Source: Diploscapter coronatus (taxonomy: Eukaryota > Nematoda > Chromadorea > Rhabditida > Rhabditidae). From it: a stretch of DNA of 64,000 nt. Under the pieces are notes generated by a model. That model made no database searches, was not told the origin of the DNA, and saw only the letters and a program-made list of their open reading frames with translations. Made by a program: the position numbers and the translations under genes. The stretch lies in the NCBI GenBank assembly GCA_964036155.1, contig OZ038422.1, forward strand, positions 6,161,201 to 6,225,200. The letters are read 5' to 3'. Numbering within the stretch: the stretch's first letter is position 1; the number at the start of each line of letters is the position of its first letter. Below are positions 51,049-63,174 of the stretch, piece after piece.

Positions 51049-53250
51049 TTATAACTCTTTCTTGTTAGGCATGTTGATGTCATCATTGTTATTGAGGTTC
51101 TTTGGAGCCTTCTTCGTTCTGTGCCCCATTATGGCATATATTTTATGGATTGCATAGACGGGCAGCATAACAAGCAGTAACCAGTAATAAAGCGATGACC
51201 AGAATCTGGAGAAAAAAAACGTTGTTCTTAAAAGCTTTTCCTTTATTTACCTATGAGTATCGACGAAATTCTTCAGCAGAAACCCAGTTGCCAGAAAATC
51301 AAAGCCGCGGCATCTCAAAGTGAACGTGTACCTAAAATGTGCTGGTGATATATTTTATTTCCAAATTTAACAAAAGCAAAAGCTATGATAAAATCAACCG
51401 TCTTATTTCTCTTGATATCGTTTAAGCATTATATTTGTTTCAGACAACATATGAACAGAAACGAACATTCTTCCCAATTGATAATGAGATATGGTATAAC
51501 TAGACTCTTCTTTTGTACGAGAGAAACATGTGGCTACACTTTTTGAAAGTATACACATTTTGGGTGCATTGTTATAAAAACTATCAAAATTTTAAGTAAA
51601 TAAAAAAACTGACAAGTATCTGAACCATTTCGGTCTCTCATTGGTTGCCGAATCAACTGGGACCATGCTGAAGATGATGTCCTCCACAGCGGCGCACATC
51701 GGAACGATCAAGAATGACATAAAGTAGCCGGCATATGTTCCGTGCCATAAAGCGGAAACAAACAATGTCAGTTCAACTCTGAACAAGGATGGCAATATTA
51801 TGCCGACTTATCATGGAGATGTTACCGGTACAATCGACTGCTTCTCGAATGAACATAAAGCGCCAGCCAAGACTGAACAGATTTGTTCCAAGCTCTGATT
51901 CCCGATCGGAAACCATCACTCATTTCGATCTGAAGCAGCGGATTGAAAATATGACAAAATAGCGAAATTTACTTCTTTGATATCGATATTGACGATCGCT
52001 TCTGAGTTCCTGACTGCATCTGGATCAGATTTCATTTTCTCATAGGCAACTGTATCAGTCGGTCCAACGACACAGCGCGGTTTCGAGGCTTCTGGATAAA
52101 TGCCGAGTCCCATTGTGACACAAATCGATTCCGACACTGCCCAGGCACTAAATAGACTATCATTGATTATTTGATAGATAAATTATAGCGACCTGTAAAC
52201 CCTCGTTCGAAATACGACGAATACTGCAGCAGCATAGATCATTCGCTCGATAAACGACATATCCCAAACGGAATCACTTCGAAGGCCCTAAAAATCAAAT
52301 TGTCGAAAATTTGATTAAAGAAACGTTACATCAAGTGGGAACAATTTGTTGAACAGAATAAATAGCGGTGCAGACCAGCAGAGTCGAATGGCACGAACTC
52401 GAATTTCTTTCATAGGCGACCACGATTTGAGCAAAACTGGCTCGTATGAATCGACCAGCATTTGATACGAATAATATGGTCCTATTAGGCAAGATAAAAA
52501 TACTGAACACGCCAACTTTTACCAGTAAATAATCCGCAAAAGTGGTAGAAATAGTTGAAAATGTCGAAAAACGATGGCTCATCTGTGAGGAAGCGCTTTC
52601 CTTCCCGAAATTGGCTTGGGTCTTTCTTGTAACGACGAGCATCGGACACTTCGAAAGTCAAACCGATCGTCTTGAAATTGGAAAAAAATATATTTGGAGA
52701 AAGTGTGAAATTAGTTACCCTCAGTGTAATCAAAAGTTGTACACCGTTAGCTTGACTAGCGAGTTCATTTACATCGAATAGCAAATGTAAATATCGTACA
52801 AACATCAAATAAACAAAAGTGGAAATGAACACTAGTGTGGTTAAATGCCTGAAATATCAGAGTTACCCAGAGCGCAAACGGTCGTTTACCTTTGAGACGC
52901 ATATTTTATACAAATCGCTACGAACGCAGTTATCGGTAATGAATAGAATATTTTCCAGCCTGAAAGTTATTCTTTTCAATTCAATGAAGTGATTCATACA
53001 AAAATGTTTTACCCAAAATGAACAATGCCATAGCAAATCCAATGGCGCCTCCACTTTGCCGAGCAACCTTCTCATTTTGTGAACATCGAATTCCCCATGA
53101 AATGCCAAAAGACAATAGCAAGATGCCTGAATAACGATACTAAATAAAATACGAGTGCTAATAATGCAATAAAACTATGGCTAAACATCTCAACTAACCT
53201 GCATAAATCCAGTCGTCCCTAGAGAGTAATCCTAGCAAGTCCAAGGACAT
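51049..53250 (-). CDS. mboa-7: Lysophosphatidylinositol acyltransferase, MBOAT7 family (480 aa)
   Basis: Twelve exons in transcript order: 53250-53199, 53126-53013, 52959-52890, 52848-52719, 52670-52523, 52481-52330, 52287-52193, 52147-51973, 51929-51826, 51778-51614, 51331-51251, 51205-51049; every phase fits. The multi-pass protein has the two MBOAT catalytic features: the Asn in RAWNKSVQSWL and the His in SALWHGTYAGYF. MBOAT7-type sequence is recognisable throughout (VQLLITLR, GPYYSYQ, ESICVTMGLGIYPEA). The family transfers arachidonoyl and similar chains to lysophosphatidylinositol in the ER membrane. Length matches human MBOAT7 (about 470 aa). A TTTCAG acceptor sits one base before the ATG, suggesting trans-splicing. 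It is head to head with the RTN4IP1 gene. Confidence 0.92.
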
Positions 53251-53465
53251 CCTGAAACAGTCGAAATAATGTGTCAATCAAGAAAATTCAAATATAAATT
53301 TGAAGATATCGAGTCTGAATAGTACGAAATTGATGCCAAATTTGACGCGTAAACGTAGAGAATTGGTGCATTCCATCAGTTTCATTAGTATTATTTCTTC
53401 GCGTTACACTTTACAAAAGATAAGAATATCAATTTCATTATTAACATCCTCAAATCTATGAATTT
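53251..53465. promoter_or_regulatory. Short divergent intergenic region (bidirectional promoter)
   Basis: Only 215 bp separate the start codons of mboa-7 (-) and the RTN4IP1 gene (+). Both promoters must lie within or across this space. No TATA box or named operator is evident. Confidence 0.5.
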
Positions 53466-55464
53466 ATGATTCAGATGAAGTTGTGTCGACCTAAGCTGGC
53501 TGCTGCAGCCAGTCGAGCCGCATCCGGATCGATGAAAGCTTGGTTGGCTGAATCTCCGACGACCGGTATAACAAAAATAAATCACCCTATTCCGACACTC
53601 AAACGACCGAACGACGTCTTAATCAGAGTTAAGGTACGACTTTTCAAACCAACTTATCGGAGCAGCGTTATCAAAAACTCATCTTTTGTAAGAAATCAGA
53701 CCGAGATGTTTTATAAAAATGATTTCCGATGTTTCCGAAGATGAACACAAAGCGAAGGTAGCGATTCAAATTTTTTCTGGAAAAGGCAAGAACCTCGAAG
53801 CCGGTTCAAAAACAACAGGCTGAGGCGTAAACTTTCGCTTCGGAACCAAAATTTTCCAATATAGTTTTATCTGTTTTCTTTCAGGCAGCCTCAGTCAATA
53901 CGATAGACACAAAGATGGTGCAGGGATACGGCGATGAATTACTAGGTATTTGGCACAAAGCGGCCAATTGCAATTCAGCTGCGTCGAGATTTCCAATGAT
54001 TCCTGGCAGAGACTGCTCAGGGGTAGTTGAATCAGTTGGGCCGAGTGTTCATTCATTGAGGCCTGGTGATGAGGTAGACTTTTGAAATTTGATTACCAAT
54101 GAATGACAAAAATCATTATATTCGAGGCTTAAGGTTAAATTTATTCATAAAAATTTTAGCTTTATAATCTGAATTAAATCTTTGTCGTAATTGAAATATT
54201 TTGCGGCGACCGGTTAGAAGTTATAATTCTTCGCGTTTCAGTATATTTAAGCTCAATATGAAAATTTAGGTGATCGCTGTGGTCCCTGCGATCGAACAAG
54301 GCGCGCATGCTGAATTTACTGTCACCCCTGACACCTGCTGCGCACCGAAACCTCGCAACTTGTCCTTCACCGAAGCTGCCTCAGTTCCGTATGTTGCTTG
54401 CACAAGTTGGGCATCTCTCGTTACATTCGCCAGGATGAACCCAAGGAAGAAGCCATGTATGCTTTCAAACCGCTTTTGAGCTGATAAAACTAAATTTAGC
54501 CGAACGAGTTCTAATCAACGGAGGATCAGGCGGATTAGGGACTATGGCGATTCAAATGCTCAAGTCATGGGGAGTAGAGAAAGTCGTGGCTACTTGTTCC
54601 AAGAATAGGTGGAAAATGTGGCCTTCTGCAGTCCACACCCACTTTTTGAGGACAGAGCAGAGGTGGGGGAGGTAGGGAAAGAGAAAAAAGTGGGGTGTGG
54701 GTGTGGAATACAGGAGATCGGGAAATATACTTTGAAAGTTTTATAAATTAGACTATTTAGTTTCGAACTTGTTCGAAGTCTCGGTGCAATCCCAATTGAC
54801 TATGCAGCTCCAAATGCCACGGATCTGTTGATCGAGCTGGCTCCTTTCGAAGTGATTTTAGACTGTGTCGATAGCGAGTTGGCCAGGTGGAGTGACCATG
54901 TAAGTATTCTAATGATTTTTAGAAATAGGAAGTTCAGTCAAAATTTGCGAATTTAAACAGCTTTGAATGATTTTCCTAAGACCCAGAATTTTTAAATCTT
55001 CATCTTTTCTAACGTCAAAATTCGTTTTTATGAAATAACATTCTCAGGTAATGGGCACCTGGCGAAATTGTGTTCATGTTTCTGTCGTCAGTCCTCTAAT
55101 GTCAGACACAGACCGATATGGAGTAATTACTGGCTTGTTTTCTACAGCAGCTAAACACTTCAATCGTGCCTATAAGGTAGCTCATTTTCTACTTTCAATT
55201 TTATTTACGTTCATAATTTTAGAGCCACATGCAAGGCCGATGGTATACCTACGCATACTTTATGCCCAATCAGGAGTGTTTGCTGCAAGTTTCAAAACTC
55301 CTAGAAGAGGGAAAGGTATTTTTGGGATTAAACATTTTCATCATTATGCGCTTCAGATAAAACCAATCGTAGAAAAAGTCTACAAATTCGATGAAATGCC
55401 TGCTGCCTATGAAAAAGTTTCCCATCTTCACGGGAAAGGAAAAACCGTTGTGGAGTTTGATTAA
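53466..55464 (+). CDS. RTN4IP1: RTN4IP1-type mitochondrial NAD(P)H oxidoreductase (MDR family, 373 aa)
   Basis: Eight exons: 53466-53633, 53885-54073, 54270-54456, 54500-54608, 54761-54899, 55048-55176, 55223-55315, 55357-55464, all in phase. The N-terminus (MKLCRPKLAAAASRAASG) is basic and Ala/Ser-rich, fitting a mitochondrial presequence. The GroES-like half contains MIPGRDCSGVVESVGPSV and LRPGDEV. The Rossmann half has the nucleotide-binding loop NGGSGGLGTMAIQ, and the tail reads EMPAAYEKV..HGKGKTVVEF, as in zinc-free quinone-oxidoreductase-like MDR proteins. In animals RTN4IP1 (C. elegans RAD-8, from memory) is an inner-mitochondrial NADPH enzyme linked to coenzyme Q and complex I. A second ATG at 53475 is an equally possible start. 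Confidence 0.87.
54632..54707. repeat. Inverted repeat in an RTN4IP1 intron
   Basis: TCCACACCCAC at 54632-54642 and its perfect complement at 54697-54707, with further partial pairing inside (CTTTTT against AAAAAAG), form a hairpin within the 54609-54760 intron. It may be a MITE remnant. No clear target duplication was found. Confidence 0.6.
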
Positions 55465-55933
55465 ACTTTGATTTAATTAGCTAATACTTGACTTAAAACT
55501 TACTCGTGGTTACTCGCAAGTACTCGGCGAGTCTTGGAGGATTAATCAGTGAGTAATTTTTGTTTCTCACTTTTTTAATGAGCAATTATGAGTACCCGCG
55601 GGGAAGTGTTGAGCTGATTGTGAGTAGTTTATCAAGCTGTTGTTGTTACTTATTTATAACGCCATAATTTCTATCACTGTTCGGGTAAAGTTTAGCTCCT
55701 GCTTCACGTAACCATTGTTAATGTCATATTGTCTTGCCAGTTGCATTTTATAAACTTCGAGATTCAGTTTATTATTTTCTTGTGATATTATAGAAATGTC
55801 GATTTTAGAGGTTTCGACGTAGTGAATAAAGTTAGAATTATTTCGCAGAATTTTCAAGGCAATTTTATACAGCTAATATTTTAGTCAAGGAAATCGTTGG
55901 TGTCGATTCACCTGGATATCATCACATAATAAA

Positions 55934-56154
55934 ATGAGAAGGGAATTCTATCAAGAATTGCTCTATTTCTATCAATTCGACGAGAACGAAATTCGGAAAC
56001 GAAATTTCGTAAATCAGCTCACTAGTATCGTAAATCTTCTTATTCAGGCTAAGGTAAGTTTTTGATTTGAAATCCATCAATGAGCATAGAATAGACTATT
56101 CTAATGTAATTTCAGGAGCAGTATCTCACACCACAGATTGACCAGTTTTGCTGA
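55934..56154 (+). CDS. Small two-exon protein (52 aa), unknown function
   Basis: Exons 55934-56053 and 56116-56154 join in phase 0 with canonical sites (GTAAGT; TTTCAG). An acceptor (TATTTTAG) about 45 bases before the ATG could be a trans-splice site. AATAAA follows 31 nt after the stop, so the transcription unit looks complete. The product is one charged, probably helical segment (REFYQELLYFYQFDENEIR, then NLLIQAKEQYLTPQ) ending DQFC, with no signal peptide. It lies 470 bp downstream of the RTN4IP1 gene on the same strand. I do not recognise it. Alternatively it is the 3' end of a longer transcript with an unseen 5' exon. Confidence 0.55.
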
Positions 56155-57106
56155 AGGCCTGAAGCTAGTCATTTAAACTTATTGAATAAATATTTGATAA
56201 GTTATTGCGTACGTCATCGCGTCTAGGATTGAATATTATATATCATATTTCATCGCATATGATTTATTCTGCATTTATCGCTGCTGATATTTATTTGGCT
56301 GGACAAATTACATAGCTGGCAATGTGCATTTTTCTAAACTTTTGGAAACTCAAAGTGCCAACATGAAGCTGCTCGATGTAATTCACTCCTCAAAGTCGTT
56401 TCAATTTTATGTGAACTTTTCCATTCCAGAACCACTTTGTGAATATTGTTTTACTTGGGTCGCTTCAAATTTCAGGCTCCTTATTTATTCTCCAAAAAGT
56501 TGCGTTTCATCACTTGCAAAACGAGTCTTAAAAATGTGAATGTTCAAAGTGGAAACTCTATTTTAAAATTCCATATAGCTTTTCGCATATTTCTCAATAA
56601 TCTGGAAATTAAGTTCTGTTGGATGAAATTTGCGCTCCGTTGTGTGAGGGAATTTTATCGAGTTAGACGATGTCATGGTGTTGCATCCTGAATTTTTATC
56701 CTCGTGAATAAACGAATGTTCGAGATTTGATGCCTTCTCATTCATTTCTTTTCCGCAGTGACTTTGTGGATATTAGGCTAATCAATATCCTGCTTTATCC
56801 TTGTTGAGCTGCAAGTCTCCGCCTCATTCTCTTTTGCCTTGTTGAGCAGGTGGACCACTTCTCTTTGCTAGCTTTTCTTTGCTTCTTCTTTACTTAGTAT
56901 ACTTCCGGCCCTCAGGCACTCAGCAGCCCAGCAGCCTTATTGTGTCGTTTTAGAGAGGCGACTGGCATTTGGGTTGGAACTCAATCTGCAAAGCCATACA
57001 CACCTCTCAACAACAGAACGCTGGAAAATGCAGGCCCAATAACCATTTTAGAAATTTCCAGCAAGGGATTTTGCGGCTATTTACAATCTTCCGGGAATAT
57101 CCAGAA
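56155..57106. other. Upstream region of the ArfGAP gene
   Basis: AT-rich, with a pyrimidine-rich stretch at about 56750-56940 close to the ArfGAP gene that is the likely promoter. Short frames at 56324-56691 show no splice or composition support. Confidence 0.5.
56185..56190 (+). terminator. Poly(A) signal of the 52-aa gene
   Basis: AATAAA 31 nt after the stop codon at 56154. Confidence 0.6.
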
Positions 57107-58657
57107 ATGTTGAATTCCAAGGACAACTACGACGAAAACCAAAGTAAGATTCACTTCAGCTTACAATGTAAAATTTGATTCATCTTACATTAGGGATTAT
57201 CGCAAATTTCATGAAAGAAGACGCGAACGCGATTTGCGCTGATTGCGAGGCCAAACAACCAAGGTGAGACTAAAAAATGATTTTTTTCAAAAATCTCAAT
57301 TTCAGATGGGCATCATGGAATATCGGGATCTTCATCTGCATGCGATGCGCTGGTTTACATAGAAATATGGGTGTACAGGTGATTCCCAGAACATCAAATT
57401 TATATTGATATAATACAACTTTTAGATTTCTCGTGTCAAATCGGTGAATTTGGATCGTTGGAAGGACGAAGAGGTGCTGCGAGTCTTGGCGATGGGAAAC
57501 AAAAAGGCCAAGGTATGCATTTGTCAGATTGGTATCAAAAGAGAATCGTCGTGGCATATCAAAATTGCCAGGAAAGATATTTCAGCGAATTTACGAATTC
57601 GATTTGCCGGAAAATTTTCAAAGGCCGAAAACCGACGCTGCGATGGAGATATTCATTCGAGCGAAATACGAGCACAAACGATACATGGACAGGGCCTTTG
57701 ATGACAAGTCGTTACAGAATCATGTAGATTCGAAGATACCAGGGCTAGAGCAAATCAGATCAGATAGAATTAGGAGATGTAAGAAGATCAGCTGATAATT
57801 GACGTACTGATGATTCGAAGGAATGTGCAATAACGAAGGGCTTTCTTGAATTTATGAAATGACTTTTATCGAACGGTAATGTTTTCGCGACAAGGTAAGA
57901 GAAAACTTCTACCTTTGACAAGAAATAATTCCTTCATTGCACACTTTTTGGCTTCGTCATTTCGTCAATTGGTATCTAACGTTGATAACTGACCAATTTT
58001 GTATCTGAACTAGCAAATTCTGTTATTTGGGCTTTGTTCATGAAATGAATAATGTATTCTGATTTCACGATACAACAGTATTGATCAGCAATATTCAATT
58101 TTAGGGTACCTTCCATCAAGCAGCAAATCATACGAAAAATGTAGCACAGAAGATAATTCTCCAGGCAAAAACACCAAGCAATCACCACCAAAAGGAATAC
58201 TCAAGAATACACTTGAGAAGAAGGTAGTAGATGAAATGGTGCTAAACTAAAGAAACGATTCAGAAACAACAAAACGAAGATGATGATGAGTTTGGTCCAA
58301 TGGTATCTGCTCCTTCGATGAGGAAGTCAAAGACGATTAGCGACGAAATTCATGCGGATCTGGCAGATTTGGATCCAGAGGCATTTCGAAATCCGCAACA
58401 ATTTTCGAGAAATGACACTGAAACGATGCCAAAGCGGAGTGTCAGCGAGATCTTATCGCTTTACAATATGGTAACGACTGAAGTAGCACTGCCAATTTTG
58501 ACAAAATTGAAAATTTCAGTCATATGCTCGACAACCTCAATTCACAAATCAACAGTTCCTCACCAACAATCAAAGATTCGTTTCTATTCCTCAGCGACAA
58601 CAATCTTACCAGAGTCATTTCAATTTAGTCGCTAATTCACGAGATACATTTCTGTAG
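57107..58657 (+). CDS. SMAP: SMAP-type Arf GTPase-activating protein (307 aa)
   Basis: Eight exons: 57107-57143, 57194-57263, 57306-57378, 57426-57512, 57586-57778, 58105-58223, 58264-58470, 58520-58657, phases consistent. The ArfGAP zinc finger is intact: CADC then 16 residues then CMRC (residues about 27-50), followed by the arginine finger in [21 protein letters not shown] and [19 protein letters not shown] match the SMAP subfamily closely. The C-terminal half has the SMAP-like EILSLYN box and a Gln/Asn/Ser-rich tail. Such proteins activate GTP hydrolysis on Arf1/Arf6 and act with clathrin in endocytosis and recycling. The start codon is the only in-frame ATG before the finger. The gene is followed closely by the C2CD5-like gene, 223 bp from stop to ATG. 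Confidence 0.9.
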
Positions 58658-58690
58658 CTATATTTGTAAAATTGTGTGATAGATTATTGA

Positions 58691-58696
58691 AATAAA
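58691..58696 (+). terminator. Poly(A) signal between the ArfGAP and C2CD5-like genes
   Basis: AATAAA 34 nt after the ArfGAP stop and 185 nt before the next ATG, a spacing compatible with a nematode operon. Confidence 0.6.
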
Positions 58697-58880
58697 TTAT
58701 TGAGACGCCTTCGTTCTTTCATATCTCACATTTCAAATAGAAGCCACGCCCACGATGATGTGTACGCATTGCACATGAATTGGTTCAAAATTGAACAAGC
58801 CTAGCAGGAGTTTATTTCCAAGAAATATGCTCAGATTTTGTGCACTAATGGATCATTAGCGTTTCTAAATAATTACTTCC

Positions 58881-61800
58881 ATGCTAATTCCGATATGTTG
58901 CGAGCGACTGCCGGTTCGGCTCGAAATCGCCATCATTTCGGCGAAGAACCTGCCGATCATGGACAAAGTAAGAACAGTTTTCTTTTCAATTATTCATTTA
59001 TTTAGTCGATCAATTCGACCGATGCATTCGTCGAGCTGAGGTATTTGGATTCAATCGAGAAAACAGACGTTGTGACGAGTCTGAACCCGGTTTGGAACTC
59101 GGATTACTTCCTGTTCGACACTGACGAGAAGGAACTATCTGAAGAATGGGTTCAGTTTCGGTAGTATTTCACAAACTGTGTTGACTACCATTAGATTCGT
59201 ATTCTAGAGTCATGGATCACGACACATATAGCGCGAACGATGCGATCGGCAGAGTTAATCTGGACTGCAATGTTCTGGTCGAACGAATGCGGGTCACGAA
59301 AACCGATAGTTGTGAGGAGACGATGATCATGAAGATATACGACACGCTTTATGGTAATTAAATAATTTCTCATAGCAGTTTACCTAGCCTGCACAAGCTT
59401 GAACAACTCTGCAGTGCAACTGCATTACAGGCCTGCGAACGTAATCGCGCAGGCCTGTAATAAAGCCGTCCTCTCTTGCAAAGGTCTGGGCAGCTCTTAC
59501 ACGAACTAACCAGTATAGGATGCGCGAATTTCCGGACAAGACCTATATCATTTTGAGGCTTATTCGTTAATTCTTGTAGCTGTTTTAGAAATATTACGAA
59601 AGTTGCTCAGGCACGCAAGGGCTCGTCAACTTGTTGCTAAGCTGGAAGAGTGATATTTTACTGATTCAGGAATTCGTGGTGAACTGACATTCAAGGTGCG
59701 CATCCACTTGCTCATGCAGGCTGACTACAGCAATTACGTACAAATTTTTACGGGTATATTACAAAATTAATATGATGAGTTCGATTTACGTTCACAGGTT
59801 CAAAGCTTCCTCAAGATTTGAAAGCTATCGAAATAGTGGGAATCATAGATAATATCTGCTGCGAGAAAGATCCGGATTTCGAATGGCTAGACAAGTAGGG
59901 AGTTGTCGAATAATTTGCAAGTTTCAAATCTCATAGAATTCGAACACCTCGAGCGACAAATGAAGCAAGACAAAATGCGATACGAGAAACGTTGCGAGAA
60001 GCTGCGATTGGTCTGGCTCACAAAGCTGACAAGCAGCAAGCGAATGTCATTATGGGGTAAGAGGGAACTAGCGTGCTTTTCGAGCAGAAAATAATTTGTA
60101 GATACAAAGAATACGTCGACATGGAAGGTGAAGGGTCGAATTTGATAACTGTCCGAGCTCTTGGCACAGCGTTTCGAGTAGTTCCAGCAAAACATTCAGT
60201 TTCGCCGTATGGAAAGCCTCAAAAACCCGTTCTGACTATTTCAAATCTGCCAAATGATCGGTTATTGAGATTTGAATTGGAAACAACTTGTACAAAATTC
60301 CAGGATATCTGGAATCGGTTCGTGGGTGACAGCAAAAGCGGTGCAAGTGCTAGAGAATGTCGAAGAACCAGAAATGCTCAGGAAGAAGTGAGGAGATTGT
60401 GTTTGATATGAAAGCATATACGCTCTTTAGCTGGTGGAATACACTTCGATGCGAGCTTTATCAGCAGGCGTTGTCTATCGGCTGCAACCTAGTCATTGGG
60501 TATGCGGAGCAGTTCGTTGTGCATCAAGGTGTTATCAAGACAAAGAGATATTCACAGGACGAAAAATCTTAGGCGTTGCTGTCATCTCGGCATCTGGAAC
60601 AGCAGTTGTTCTGGGAAAGGAAGAAGAGGGTTCATCAGCGAGTATCTCAACTCCAAGCGAACCTCCGAATTCGCGAGGCAGTCCAATGAATGCTCCGCCG
60701 AGTGAGAGTCTCGTTGTCAAGGAGAAGAAGCCGATTTTCAAGGTAAAATTGTACTTGTTTCGCAAAGTAAATCCAACCTGAATTTCATAGATTAAAAACA
60801 TAACTTGACAATATACTTCATAAGATAAACATTTACTCAAACTCTTCTTTGCGTTTAAAGAATTTTCAGTTGGACTAGAGAGCTCGAAATGCATACGAGC
60901 GATATTATTTAAGACACAGTTTGAAAAGCAAATTTTCAGTTCCAATTCAACGAAGCACGAGACAAGCGATCTGATTCAATACCAAAGCCGCTCTACTTTC
61001 GATGCTCCCAGTTTCATGCACCTCCTGGATTGAGCAAATTTCCAGTGCCTGTCAAATGTAACCCATGCAGTTACTGCAAGTAAGATGCAGATGAACTGTT
61101 TACATGAGAAAATTGAATTCAGATCTGGAGTAGTCCCAGAAATGATCCTATCCACAACGTCATGCCCATCTAGTCAATATTTCACCGGTCCGAGGAGCTT
61201 TATTCAAGTAAATGTAACGCGAAAGCTTCAATCGAACACTGCAGACTTGGAAAACTTCGCTATTGACATTGGAAATGTATGGAGTTCTGATCAATTCAGA
61301 GAAAAGACTTAATTTCAGTCAATCCCATTTGCTGATCACGATCTGATAGGCAGTTTGTTATCAGAGGCAAAAACAATCAACCCGCATGCGAATGCTATTT
61401 TCGACCTGCGCTATGTCTTCTCCCTATCGGAGGATTGTCTCGTTGTCGTGGCAACTGGAATTCTTCTCCGCCTTTTGTCCATACCAGTACAATTTCTTAT
61501 TTTGAACATTACTACAATTTTCATCGGACTCATTCAGAAAGCGGACTTATCCTCGCCCATATCCAACGTTCTCTCATTCTCCTCGCTGCAGAGACACAAC
61601 GATGCAAGACGATTCTCCTGGGGCACAGTACGCGATGCGATGCGATTCAACAAGTCCTCTTCCATGGCGCCTAGCATCACTCTCAAAATTCTAAACCTCA
61701 AGTAACCCAATTAGAATCTCAAAGTTAATCAAGTACCAAATTTCAGACAACCTAGTCCATTAGGAGAAGATCCACTACGCAACAAGATCTCCTTGAATAG

Positions 61801-62388
61801 TATCGTAGAAAAGGTATGAAATGAAGAGGATTGTCTGGAAAAATGCATTTTAGGTTCGACGGAAACAGCAAAAAGAATACATTTCGCATGTCGTTTTTGA
61901 GCGCCACCTCAGCTTAACCATCGGAATTCACGAAGCACAACTTGCAGCTAATTCTGGAAATGTGAATTGAAACTGAGCATGCTCTCAAAAATAACATTAT
62001 TTTTAGATAGCTGGAGTTCATTTATCCTCGTCACTTCATCCAGGATTTATCAACAAAGATATCGCTGAATCAAACTCGATTGTGCTTACTCGGTTCAGTG
62101 ATGTCTTCGTCCGGTATGGAAAACTTGAGGCGCTTTTTTTTAGAAAATTGGTGAAACTTTAGAGAGGATCTGTCGAATTCAGTCAAAGATTCAACCTCTG
62201 TCGATGGCTTTGTGACAACAGTTCTGGAGGAGAGGATTCAATCAGCCAAGTCGCTGTTAACCTTAGCCGGTTCGAACGCAGCAATCTCCTCGGTCAGAAT
62301 AGGTTGTCCCCAATTCAACGTTTCCAAAGAACACGCTCACATCATTCTGCTGTTCAGCTTCGATCTCAATCAGGTGCTTGTTACTTGA
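58881..62388 (+). CDS. C2CD5: C2CD5/CDP138-type C2-domain protein (about 777 aa)
   Basis: Eighteen exons: 58881-58967, 59006-59160, 59208-59353, 59670-59753, 59798-59894, 59937-60056, 60102-60260, 60304-60387, 60431-60528, 60573-60742, 60940-61079, 61123-61276, 61319-61486, 61538-61701, 61747-61813, 61854-61961, 62007-62113, 62163-62388. The N-terminal C2 domain has LPIMDK, TDAFVELRY and the Asp-rich loop DHDTYSANDAIG. Next come IRTPRATNEARQNAI, GYAEQFVVHQG, ISASGTAVVL and a paired-Cys segment, the order known from human C2CD5. That protein binds Ca2+ and membranes and helps GLUT4 vesicle insertion in fat cells; a vesicle-fusion role in the worm is inferred. The product is shorter than human C2CD5 (about 1000 aa), with a reduced middle. 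The last exon reads through a possible donor (62374) to the stop. Confidence 0.88.
59424..59461. repeat. Perfect 14-bp inverted repeat (hairpin) in a C2CD5 intron
   Basis: ATTACAGGCCTGCG at 59424-59437 is exactly complementary to 59448-59461 with a 10-nt loop. It is GC-richer than the surrounding intron (59354-59669). It could be a small element end or a structured intronic RNA. Confidence 0.8.
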
Positions 62389-63174
62389 AGGTTTCATTGC
62401 TAACTTGTAGAATAGAAACATCCAAGTTTAGCAAAAATTGAAGGTTTTCTTACTAAATTCTATAGCTACTACTAAATCGATCCATATCGGTAATTTTGAA
62501 TAGATCAATAAACGAATCACCATTTCTTCATTTCCCACAATCTGAAGGATTATGTGAGATAGCGTATCATTTTTACTATCACTTTTCTTTTGTAGCATTT
62601 TAAATCTAAAAGTTATGTTAATAACGTCAAGGATAAATGTACATAGTTGTTTGTTGTATCATTTAATATTTCTTTTATTTTCCTTAACTTATCAGGTATT
62701 CATCTTGAATTTCTTAAAGCATAGCCATGACAATGTATTGTATGCGCCATATTATTTAGTCGTTTCTAGTCTATATTTCGAATTTCTTACTATTTTAAGC
62801 TTTATTTACTCTGAAAAAGTTTTCTGCCATATTTATATAACTATTCGGTAAGGTTTGTGTAATTTATGAATAAATTGAACTTTCAAAATTCAAATAAAAT
62901 AAACTTTAGCCTATCGTCCTCATGTCTATCCATTTGAAAGCATCGAAGTGATCGAAATCATGGCAGGGTCAAAAGTCAATTTTACAGTATTATTGCAATA
63001 ATAACTTTCTCCTCAAAGTTTGCAAGCAAATTTTTTGCAAAGATCGCTCAAATAAAAACACGAAAGATCAGAAGTTGGGCAAAATAACACATTTTTCCTC
63101 GAGCGTTCGTCTCTTATCTAAACCTTCAATCCTTGTGGATCAGCGGTGATCTCGCATAGGAAAAGAAACCGTCA
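62389..63174. other. 3' flank of the C2CD5-like gene and spacer
   Basis: Strongly AT-rich. Contains the 3' UTR of the preceding gene. The frame 62615-62851 is hydrophobic and AT-driven, with no supporting signals, and I do not call it. Confidence 0.5.
62507..62512 (+). terminator. Poly(A) signal of the C2CD5-like gene
   Basis: AATAAA 119 nt beyond the stop codon at 62388. Confidence 0.5.

Noticed and set aside
62141..62162. Alternative splice of the last C2CD5 exon using the acceptor at 62143
   Set aside because: It meets a stop or needs a weak upstream donor; the join 62113/62163 keeps the phase and gives a better family match.
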